Made by a program: the position numbers and the translations under genes | NCBI GenBank assembly: GCA_038501625.1 | Contig: JAZAYU010000168.1 | Coordinates: forward strand, 714,669-778,668 | Length of the DNA stretch: 64,000 bases | Reading direction: 5' to 3' | Origin: Corbicula japonica | Lineage: Eukaryota; Mollusca; Bivalvia; Venerida; Cyrenidae | Shown: one piece after another, positions 55,448 to 64,000 of the stretch | Layout of the letters: the number at the start of each line of letters is the position of its first letter | How positions within the stretch are numbered: the first letter of the stretch is position 1 | The notes under the pieces: model-generated | Database searches by the model: none | What the model saw: the letters and a program-made list of their open reading frames with translations, nothing else | Told to the model about the DNA's origin: nothing

Positions 55448-57160
55448 ATGTTTTCTTCGATGTTTATGTTCGGTTTTGGACTATTTTATACTTGTTGCCA
55501 GTGTTACACAGTAGATCTATCTGCTTATAGTTTTGTGAAATACTTGGATCACGACTGCAACGGCCCGGATAAAGACGTGTGTATCGTAACTGCTAATGGA
55601 CAAGTTACTTACTATGTTTTTGATAAACCAAACGAACACATAGTCCGGTTGGAATTCAACAGGCTAGAAAACGGGAGTGTGATTGATGTGAGAAACCTAC
55701 AACACTTACAGCAAATATCAATCGATTCAGCAATATTTGATGAGTCAACGTGTCCTCTACGTTTGACCTTACAGCAATGGAAATTTGTGGCTGTATATGT
55801 GAGTCAGCAAAGAGTCTCGCCGCCACAGTGTACATTTACTGTAAGTAGTTAACTGCTTAAATGTTTTGAACATTTTAATCATATTCAAAATCTTTCAACC
55901 ATGTAAGCAAAGGTTGATGGAACTGTCAAACCTGCGAACCAGTAACTGTAATGACCTGTTTGAATTTTAATATATTCCATTCATTTAGCATGGATGACCT
56001 GTAGTCACGCTGTAGAACACTGGTTTGGGTCTGATGAGACGAGACCCATTTAAACTATGCTCAAACCACTTACCTTCGGTTTGGGTCTTATGAGATGAGG
56101 TTCATTTAATCTTTACTCAAATTTTGAGTGAGTACTGGTTGTTTCCACTAGGTCATCATTGAGTGGGATCATTATTGAAAGTCGCCAGAACTTGTTTCCC
56201 AATCGATGTAAAATAAGTTTAAACTAAACCCGTTTATAAAGAAAAATGTAATTCTACAATTTTAATAATATCTACCTGTCTGACAGCCATTATATATACT
56301 GCAGTCTATTTGCAATAGAGATCTGTTTTCACATGTGCAATGACTTCAGTTTCGAATACATGCATACACTGTTTAAACCTTCTTGTGTAATGTCTTCCAA
56401 TTGCTTTATATTTATTTCTTAGGTAAATGACGCTACTAGTGTCAGCACTATTGGACGGAGAGAAACAGATACCACCAACGCATTCGTCACTTCTGCCGAT
56501 ACTGTCAGCATCACCTCTGCTATCGCATCAAGTTTTGACCCCAGCATCACCTCTGCTATCGCATCAAGTTCCGGTCCAAGCATCACCTCTGCTATCACAT
56601 CAAGTTTCGGTCCAAGCATCACCTCTGGTATCGTATCAAGTTTCGGTCCCAGCTCCACCGCCAGTGATGTCACAGCCAACGATGGTCTTACGAATTCCGC
56701 CATTACTGATACCACCTTAGCGAGTACCACTAGCAGCCCCATAGTCAGCTCCACATCTAGTACATGTATCACTCCAGGCATTCAAGATTTAAAATCATCC
56801 CCAACCCAAGTAACAGGTATAGCTTTTACCATTAGTGCAGCCTCTGTTTCTTCAAACTATCAACCCGCATTTCCCCATTATATAGTGCTATATACCCTTT
56901 TTTCTGTTCTTATCCTAATGGCACTTACAGGAGGTGTGTATATTAAACGCACTTTGTCATACACATTTAACAAAATCGCAGTTCAAAGCTGTAAGATAAA
57001 CAGACCACCTATAGTAAGAAACTCCTTGTTTACTTCTAATAGAAGTTTAGCTGATGGTTACTTAAGTCCGCGGCCATCTGGAAATCATATTCATTTATTG
57101 CGATTAAATAATGAGATATATGAGGATATAGAAGAAGATGAGCTATTTTCCAGAGTATAG
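55448..57160 (+). CDS. Predicted type I membrane glycoprotein with mucin-like repeats
   Basis: Exon 1 (55448-55840) and exon 2 (56423-57160) join in phase 0 for about 376 residues. A signal peptide is likely at residues 1-22 (MFSSMFMFGFGLFYTCCQCY). The head domain, to about residue 131, has paired Cys and was not recognised. Exon 2 opens with a Ser/Thr-rich stalk including four 12-residue repeats (PSITSAIASS-like; 36 bases each, 56504-56647). A membrane helix lies at about 284-304 (YIVLYTLFSVLILMALTGGV), then a tail of about 70 residues. It lies inside the Polinton, divergent from the PC4-like gene. It could be a virion or cell-surface protein of the element or a captured host gene; no known viral entry protein is recognised. 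Confidence 0.6.
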
Positions 57161-57399
57161 GTTTACACAATTACAGTTAAACCTCTCAAAAAGACCGCCT
57201 CAAAATTAAGACCACCTCGCTAATAAGACCACCATTTCAAAGTCCCTTGGACAGTTTTGCACTATTTTCAAACCCGAAATTAAGACCACTTTCAAGTCCA
57301 AGGGGTGGCCTTAATAGAGAGGTTTCACTGTGTTATAAGATTTTGTTTCAAATTGTATGTACAGACATAATCTGACAATATTTCTTAAATATGTTTCAG
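57161..57399. other. Intron or 3' region with a MITE-like repeat
   Basis: This is intronic for the alternative transcript (donor 56817, acceptor 57399) and 3' untranslated for the main one. It holds the repeat at 57165-57335. Confidence 0.5.
57165..57335. repeat. MITE-like repeat, copy 1
   Basis: The ends ACAGTTAAACCTCTC and GAGAGGTTTCACTGT are imperfect inverted repeats. The internal phrases AATTAAGACCACC and CAGTTTTGCACTATTTTC recur, reversed, at 62390-62557. Confidence 0.7.
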
Positions 57400-57709
57400 A
57401 TATTTATTCAGGACCACTCATTGGGGTAGCCATTACAGCGGGAGTTTGTTTTGTGGCATTTATTATCTTATTGATTTGCCACTGGTTGAAAGTAATTAAA
57501 ATAAAAAAAAATTGAGATTGGGAGATAGTGTGACTTTGGACTTCGCTAGCACTCCAAATACCACAACCACAACTGAAACATCATTCTCCACCGGTTCTGT
57601 ATCTCCTAACGATCCAAGTGTATTTCAACCCCTAACTTCATCCTCGACTCCAGCACACCCTTATTCAACACGTTACCAGAAAAGATTGTTGAATACTAAT
57701 GTTTAGAAC
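57400..57709 (+). CDS. Alternative last exon: second membrane anchor
   Basis: A TTTCAG acceptor at 57399 can join to the GGTATAG donor at 56817 in phase 1, keeping the frame. The exon then gives IYSGPLIGVAITAGVCFVAF, a membrane helix, and stops at 57513-57515 after a run of nine A. In the next frame the sequence is open to 57709 with a Ser/Thr-rich, 60-residue tail (TSSSTPAHPYSTRYQKR). Either a base has been lost in the A-run or two tails are made. Splicing is a prediction. Confidence 0.45.
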
Positions 57710-60070
57710 GTGTTTATACGCCTCTGACCTAATAGAAAAATAATCTTGTTTCTGGTCACCTGACCGACCTTTATGATTCATTGACTTCATATAGTTAATT
57801 CTAAGAGTTATTAAATACAGACCATTTAATAATAAAGAAAATAAGGACATACCTAACAACACAATTGATTTTGAGAGATGTGACCAGAAGCAAGATTTTT
57901 TTTCTTTTAGACCTCAGTTTTTCGTTGTGTCTAGCTTCATTCCTTTCATAGCAGTATAAAGACAGTTTTTGTTTGTTTTTTTATATTGAAAGTAGCATTA
58001 GTGTGTAGCCAACAATTTACAAAGTCTGGTCGGTTTTAAAATTTATTCAGTTGAATTTTATTTAACATACATACACACATTATTGGTTTTATTCATACAA
58101 AGTTAATAATTATTGTAATACATTCCTATTTTTGTAATACATTCCTAAATAAAACTAGTTGTTATTATGTCTAAAATGTTAGTACTGTTCATTCCTCATT
58201 AACTGCCATGAATATGTTAATGTTGGCTTAATGATAACAAAACTGGTTATCTTCTTCTCCTTGATCATCTGAAAGTAAAAAGTGATTGTTTTCATATAAC
58301 CTTATCTAACATGAGAACATCTATGACATCTTTTCAAGTCATTTATGAAAACGTATAATATAGTAAACATGGGAACATCTTTTCAAATCAATGTATGACA
58401 TAGTTATCACTTGATGTACATGTATATTTTTCATAATAGTTTGTTTCTGTTTTGATTCAACTTTTGTTTTCAGTTGGTTGTGTATTTTGAAGTGGGAAGG
58501 AGTTGTGTTTTTAGATTTTACTCTATGCTTTGTGATTCTACTTATACAAGCTATTACAAGATGTGCATTGCAATAAAAATATACAATGACAACCTATTAC
58601 TTTCCACATTTTAAAACACATCGCATTGGGTTTCATTAGGCTTTTAATTGAGTAGAAATATGTTAATTTACTTGTAAATTAAAAACAAAAAGGTTCAAAA
58701 TAAGTTTTATGTAATGTGCAAGTGATTACTCACTTGCTTTTTATGGTTGTGTTCTAGCTTTTTTATTGTTGTACTCTGATAAAGTATTATAAATTGAGAC
58801 TAACCAGACAGAGGTATTTTACAAAGGTGCTTATATTTCTACCTTAGTTGAAAATTGTTGTATTGTTTTGTTTTGTTTTGTTTTTTACATTACGTGCGAT
58901 CAGTATTTTCTACATTGCTATCCATAACGAATGTCTCTCGGGTAGATTTTTCATTTATTACACAGTTGAAGTGATGACCAATAACTGTGACAGTAACACA
59001 CCAAACTCTGACCTTTATGTCTTCCTTATTTTATACCAATCAAAGAAAATATACAGTTTCCTCATTGTTGTTCAGGTTTAAAACCCTGTAGGATATCTCA
59101 GGTATTTTTACATGACATGTTATTAGTATTTTAAAATTGCTAGTCATTATAGATATAACTCAGGTTAGATGTGTCATTATATTTTGTGAAAGGTGAATAT
59201 TATCTTGTGTTCATGAAAATACCTCACATTGTTGTCATCATTTTTATGGTGCTTCCAGATTTACTCTCAAATATTGTCAGTATTTTCTGAAATAGCCTAC
59301 ACTGCATAATAAATGTCACTTAGATTTTGTCATTATATTTTAATAATGCGATATTTTTTCTTTATTAGACTAAAAAAGTTACCGAAAAATAAAAAATTTT
59401 AACGACCTACTTGCACTATTTTATTTGGACATGTTACTGGAAACATACATTTTATGTTTTAATGCCTCACAAAATAATACAATTCCTATTAATCCACATT
59501 GTCGATATAGGCCTATTCATCTTAATTTCATATAAAAAGATGTTATTTATCCATTTATTCTTCAAGATACCTCTAGTTATAAGATTCCATTTCCTTATTT
59601 GGTATTGGATACCATATTAGACGAGGCATACTATATGGTAATTTATCCATATCACTGCATATTTTTGTTAAATAGAGCTAACCGGTAGGATGTGATTATA
59701 TCTGTTTATTTTGAAATGGTTTTACTCATAAAGCTGTGATATCTGTATATTTTGAGATTGTTTTTGTTGTAGTTAAACATACTTCTACTGTATATTTTTG
59801 TTTTGTTTTAAGGCATAGGTTTTAGTTATATGAATACAAGATTCTCATTTGATAAAGGAAATAATGCATGAAAAAGAATTTATAAAACAGTCTGTTTTTT
59901 TTTCCGTTTGAGTTTAATATGTAATTGGGAAAAGTAGAAGTATGTTTATCTTTTTTTACTTAATTTGATAATTAAAAGTTAATTTGTTAATTAAAAGCTG
60001 AAAAATATTTTTTGGTGTTATCTTTAAACTTCTTATAACCTGACCATTGAGAAAAGAATATTTACCTTAT
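57710..60070. other. Long AT-rich gap
   Basis: 2.3 kb with no supported gene. ORFs 58848-59081 and 59411-59620 are composition-driven. AATAAA at 58147 could end the glycoprotein transcripts. Confidence 0.4.
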
Positions 60071-60724
60071 CTATGATGGGTGACTTATTTTGAAAGGGCC
60101 TCCTTTGCCACTGCAGCTCGCACTTCCACCACCCAGAGTGTCGTCGGATGATTGTTGATCGACGCTAATGGGGCTCGTCTTTGTCATGCCTATATATAGA
60201 ACGTCGTCATCGTCGTTCTTACTGCTACAGTTATCTTTATCCTGCACTTCCCCACTCACGCTGGACAGCTCGCTCAATCTTCTTACCCTTTTGATATTCC
60301 CATTACTGGTGGGTGGGCACCTGTTACTGGCGGCAATGTTCTCATTGCTATGAACAGTGTTCCCGTTACCGGAGTAAGCATTTTCCGTTAACATTCGCAG
60401 TTTTAGATCGGTGTTATCTTGCAGAATCTTCCTTGTTTCTGCTCGCGCCAAGTTAAGTGCACCCTTGAGCCCGTCTATGGTCTTTTTTAAATCTGCAATC
60501 TCGCTGGCCTGATCCCTAGCGATACCCTGACTCATCTCGAGCTGTGTGTTTATATTAATAAAATTCGACCGAGTCTGGTCGAGCTCACGTTGAAGCTCCT
60601 GTACTTCAGTATTAAGTCTGGCATTGTCCGCGTTTAAAAAGCTAATGCAGGTTTGGTTAGCATCCCTTTCGGATCCATGCATAGATACGGCCAGGTCTAA
60701 AAACGTATTCATATACCTATCCAT
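60071..60724 (-). CDS. Right-end coiled-coil Polinton protein
   Basis: 217 residues from MDRYMNTFLDLAV at 60724; this start is set by the TATAAAA 69 nt upstream, and the longer open frame would include the promoter. Residues ~25-120 are coiled coil (NADNARLNTEVQELQRELDQ, and later EIADLKKTIDGLKGALNLA). The tail is polar and acidic ([14 protein letters not shown]) and Ser/Gly-rich. Copies are 34025-34715 (frameshifted) and 24640-25012 (decayed). This is the only intact one. The position at the element end away from the integrase is conserved. Function unknown. Confidence 0.7.
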   Translation of the reverse strand: MDRYMNTFLDLAVSMHGSERDANQTCISFLNADNARLNTEVQELQRELDQTRSNFININTQLEMSQGIARDQASEIADLKKTIDGLKGALNLARAETRKILQDNTDLKLRMLTENAYSGNGNTVHSNENIAASNRCPPTSNGNIKRVRRLSELSSVSGEVQDKDNCSSKNDDDDVLYIGMTKTSPISVDQQSSDDTLGGGSASCSGKGGPFKISHPS

Positions 60725-60786
60725 GGTATTGGTTTTTTTACTGATGTGCAAAAACCTGTTGTGTCTTGTCAGAAACAGCCATACTC

Positions 60787-60793
60787 TTTTATA
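60787..60793 (-). promoter_or_regulatory. TATA box of right-end coiled-coil gene
   Basis: TATAAAA, 63-69 nt upstream of the ATG at 60724. Confidence 0.6.
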
Positions 60794-61201
60794 CAGCATC
60801 GCAACCCTCTGCAAGTCACGTTTTTTATGTAGGTTGGGGACAGGAATTTTGTAATGTATAAAAGAAACATAATGAAATTCGGGTGTGTTTTTTTTCTGTA
60901 GGTTGGGGTAGGAATGTGCGATGTACAAAAGAAACGTGATGAAATTCGGGTGTTAATAGCTTATAACGCCTTTAATTTTATTAGTACGTGTTATTTGGTT
61001 TAGTCATGGTGAATGACCACCCGAAATTTAATAATTTTTTATTATGGTAATTTTTATTAAAACCCAAATGACATCGGGTGACTATTAATCATGATCTACG
61101 TACAATATAACTTACGTATTTTTTAAAATTCAGATTTATCACGTCGCCAACGCATCTGTTTTTTATTGTCACGATTTAACTTGATGTCTGACGAGCTTCA
61201 A

Positions 61202-61208
61202 TATAAAG
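61202..61208 (+). promoter_or_regulatory. TATA box of the 61267 gene
   Basis: TATAAAG, 65 nt upstream of the ATG at 61267. Confidence 0.6.
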
Positions 61209-61266
61209 AATATTTTTAATACAACTAAATGAAATTTTTCTGTTTAGCACCGAGTGTCCACAAGTC

Positions 61267-61668
61267 ATGAACAGCATAGCCGTGAGCAGATCTCCCGTCA
61301 TAGCAATGATCTGCCAGTATGACAGGAATTTTTCTTGTTCTTTTGTAAATAACTTGAATTCTAACACCGACGCATTTGATGTAGAACTAAACCGAAACTG
61401 CACGCCAGATCATGCACGGTTTCTCGCGATGCTAAACTCAAATGCATACACGGCTGAGGATTTTTTAAAATACATTGATTTTCATTTTCTTATATTGGCA
61501 CTCGATTATTACGACTGTGAACAACTTGCGGATGATATAAGCAAACTGATTAACAAACATTTTAGACAAAGGTGGGATTTATTGCATAAACTTGAATATA
61601 TGTCGTTTTATTACAATGGGGATTATGTTGAACGTTTCAGAAAAAGAATCGTCACTTCTACAAAGTAA
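61267..61668 (+). CDS. Polinton end-gene family protein (possible BTB-like fold)
   Basis: 133 residues. It matches the 17511-17909 protein in DAF.VELNRNC..DHARFLAM, in the F.KYIDFHFLILALDYY.CE.L helix region (residues ~65-90), and in the YNGD end. The family is not recognised; the Leu-rich helix pattern recalls part of a BTB domain, a weak guess. It sits between the coiled-coil gene and the right terminal repeat, divergent from the coiled-coil gene. Intact frame, with a TATA box. Confidence 0.62.
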   Translation: MNSIAVSRSPVIAMICQYDRNFSCSFVNNLNSNTDAFDVELNRNCTPDHARFLAMLNSNAYTAEDFLKYIDFHFLILALDYYDCEQLADDISKLINKHFRQRWDLLHKLEYMSFYYNGDYVERFRKRIVTSTK

Positions 61669-61837
61669 TCGTCGTTCTTAAGTTCATACACTGTACTAAT
61701 ACCGTAATCGTTATTGTCTCGTTTCCATTATTTCCTTTTTCTAAACTATTCAAACATAAACAGATACAAATACGTTTAACAGTGTTAACTGTGTTTCTCA
61801 ACAAGGATTTACTCTCAGACGAGGATTGCGCTCTCAG

Positions 61838-61962
61838 GCGAGGATCTTGCTCAGGCGAGGATTTTGCTCAGGTGAGGACTTTACTCAAAAAGCGAGGATT
61901 TTACTCAAAAAGCGAGGATTTTACTCAAAAAGCGAGGTTTGAACCCTTATTTTTATACTACT
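61838..61962 (-). repeat. Right terminal inverted repeat
   Basis: Complement of 39891-40015 with one or two mismatches. It ends GAACCCTTATTTTTATACTA then CT. Related inner units extend to about 61800. Confidence 0.9.
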
Positions 61963-64000
61963 ACACGCTACCACGGGAAGTCCGTAACAATATATCATCG
62001 TCTACATAAATATGGCAATAACCTGTATGATTCAAGATAATATTGAACAACCCTACAAACAGGCTATTTTATGTGTATTTTGCTTTAAAAAAAGACTGGA
62101 AATGTTGGTTAAAACAGTAGTTTGTTCAGTTAGTATACAGGTCTTTTTTCTGGAGGATAGTTATAGATTAGCAATTTCATGGCCATCGTGACCCTGTCGA
62201 GTATTAATTATGTGGCCAAAATATTGTAAAATACATAGTTAAAAACAAAACGCTCATAACATAATTAACACCCCACCTGTTTTCCCAGTAAACGAACAAG
62301 TAATTGAATTTTAATAAACAAAAGTTACTATGTATAAAACTGACCATTGAAAGTTGTTCCAGAATATTGAATTGTTATACAGTGATATCGTCTTAAGCCA
62401 CCTTAATGACTGGGCAAATGTGGTCCTAATAGTGGGGTGGTATTTATTTCGGGGTAGAAAATAGTGCAAAACTTGAAAAAAGGGACATTGGAATAACGGT
62501 TTTATTATTGAGGTGGTCGTAATTTCAGAGTGGTCTTAATGAGGGTTTTACTGTACAAACAATCCAGACAGTACATTATTAATATGAGCCACAACATGCA
62601 GAAACACGTCTTCAGGAAGATGATGTAATTACTAAATTGCACCGTTCGTATGTGTGTCCCGTCCAATTTGTCATGTCCGGGGCTATAACTTTCTCATGTA
62701 TGGACTGATCTTAAAATAACTTACCACGTGTGTTCGGCAAATAATGACGTCATGTCGCATGCAAGACCCGTGTCCCTACCTCCAATGTCAAGGTCACACT
62801 TAGTGTTTGGTCACTATGCAATGCTGCATCTAAGGAAAGTATAGGCAATACAATGTGAGTACGCAATGACTAATTTTCAAAATGTGCTTTTTCACACACA
62901 CATTCCATTGTTTGTTTCTTCCCTTTCCAGTTGACCTTTAAATCACACTTAAACACTTTCTTGGGGGCATTTGTCACTTACAGTGACGGCTCTTGTTCTT
63001 AAACTTAAATACCCCCCACCCACCACCACCTTGTTTAGAAAATATAACGACACAGGGCATTTATGGGAGGTATAAGATGTTGCTTTATACATTCTATGAC
63101 TTTGTTTTATATTAAAACTTATTGGGCCAAGATAGGTTTGTGATATTGCTTTTTGACTACACTTTTTCAATTACATTTCATTACTTTGTGTTCTTAGTTA
63201 TTTATAACTAATCAGTTGCCACCTTTCTTAGTGTGTTTTGTCATTTCTGTTGCATTTCATCTGGTTTGAAGGACTGTACCTGTATTTTTTCAGTGTCATA
63301 CCACTTGAATAAATGCTACATTTAGTTTTATCAATTTACTTAATTAAGGTGGAACGCGACACTTTGTGAATTTTCGAATTTCTTTATGAAATTTGGTATG
63401 GTATTTATTGACGATGACTGCAACATGAATCCGCAAACCGTTTTTCGATTAATCAAATAGTTGTTTAGATATTTGCCTTCAAATTTAGCTATCAACGCCA
63501 GTTTTCTGAGGTGACGTCGACGACGCTCGCCGAACACATTTTCGTGGCTGGCCGAAAATTGGGCTTTTCAATTTCATTTATTCTTTCACAGTTTAATTGG
63601 CGCTGAAAATACCTTTCTGGTGATATAGGATTTAACATATTGTGGCCACTTTTGACAACGATGTGTACCGTTAAACGCCGTTTTCGCATTAAAAATTACG
63701 TCGAGTTTTTCCTATTTTCTGTCGAATTTTTCTATATTGTGAAAAATCCCCGAATTTAATTTTTGATTTTTTTGCTTAAAGAGTTTGAAAAAAGCAATTC
63801 CAATGAAATAAGCGAATAAAATTTTGGGGTCACCGACTTAGTTATTGTGCTATTACCGTTTTAAGTACCCCTGTCCCCTTTTGAAGAAATACGTGATTTT
63901 TGGAAATTTTAGGAAAAAAAATAGTTCATTTATTAAAATCTTTGCCGAAATACACCGCAAAAGAAGGTAAAATGAATTATAAAATTAAAAATGACATTTT
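61963..64000. other. Flanking DNA without a supported gene
   Basis: It includes the MITE-like copy at 62390-62557. The rest is AT-rich, and its short ORFs lack support. Confidence 0.4.
62390..62557. repeat. MITE-like repeat, copy 2 (reversed)
   Basis: Its complement starts GTACAGTAAAACCCTCATTA and shares GACCACCTCAATAATAA and GTTTTGCACTATTTTC with 57165-57335. Confidence 0.65.

Larger units (their letters stand above)
39891..61962. mobile_element. Polinton/Maverick (adintovirus-like) element, near complete
   Basis: About 22.1 kb between inverted terminal repeats starting AGTAGTATAAAAATAAGG. It contains the defining set: retroviral-type integrase, protein-primed polymerase B, packaging ATPase, adenain-type protease, major and minor capsid proteins. 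The two 6-base flanks (AACATG and ACACGC) do not match, so either the target duplication has decayed or the ends have been recombined. Lesions in the capsid protein, polymerase, ATPase and PC4-like genes suggest it is no longer autonomous. Confidence 0.85.

Noticed and set aside
58848..59620. Hydrophobic short frames on the + strand
   Set aside because: Composition-driven in AT-rich DNA; no start context, partner or homologue.
1..64000. tRNA, rRNA or bacterial-type operon signals
   Set aside because: No cloverleaf or rRNA sequence was recognised; introns, TATA boxes and animal transposons indicate eukaryotic DNA.

Overview
The window looks like genomic DNA of an aquatic invertebrate, most probably a bivalve mollusc. 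It is AT-rich and intron-containing, uses GT-AG splice sites and TATA boxes, and has no bacterial operon or Shine-Dalgarno signals. It carries a LINE, a mariner, MITE-like repeats, and arrays of ~175 bp repeats with a hairpin-like end of the kind common in bivalves. The species call is inference only. Nearly all recognisable genes belong to Polinton/Maverick (adintovirus-like) elements, and the window is best read as a graveyard of nested and rearranged copies.

The best copy is at 39.9-62.0 kb and is bounded by inverted repeats that begin AGTAGTATAAAAATAAGG. On the + strand from the left come a retroviral-type integrase with chromodomain, a penton-like minor capsid protein, a Lys/Arg-rich core protein with adenain-type sites, a major capsid protein (hexon, three exons, one in-frame stop) and an adenain-type protease. 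On the - strand follow a multi-exon protein-primed DNA polymerase B with N-terminal zinc fingers, two small conserved proteins, a packaging ATPase with two nonsense codons, and a cluster of small genes ending in a PC4-like gene. Then on the + strand comes a predicted type I membrane glycoprotein with mucin-like repeats and two alternative membrane anchors. At the right end lie a coiled-coil gene (-) and an unrecognised 133-residue gene (+).

Other copies are fragments. Copy A (0.2-4.2 kb, +) keeps the small-gene cluster from PC4-like through ATPase. A fragment at 8.3-10 kb is split by a 5'-truncated LINE. The 14.4-23.1 kb region (-) holds duplicated PC4-like genes, including one apparently intact two-exon gene. 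The 23.3-30.8 kb region keeps integrase, polymerase, coiled-coil and small-gene remnants in the same order as the best copy. The 31.7-34.7 kb region is a copy of the coiled-coil end with its terminal repeat, itself interrupted by another transposon-like unit. Between 35 and 39.9 kb, two repeat arrays in opposite orientation flank an OB-fold (RPA-like) exon.

Together the element genes suggest a virus-like life cycle: integration, DNA replication, capsid assembly and proteolytic maturation, DNA packaging and perhaps a membrane or surface function. Many genes are broken, so the copies are probably not active as they stand. Notable points are the polymerase lacking its exonuclease I motif, the glycoprotein with alternative anchors, a microexon gene that could splice into a Polinton fragment, and a recurrent spacing of about 65 nt between TATA box and ATG.
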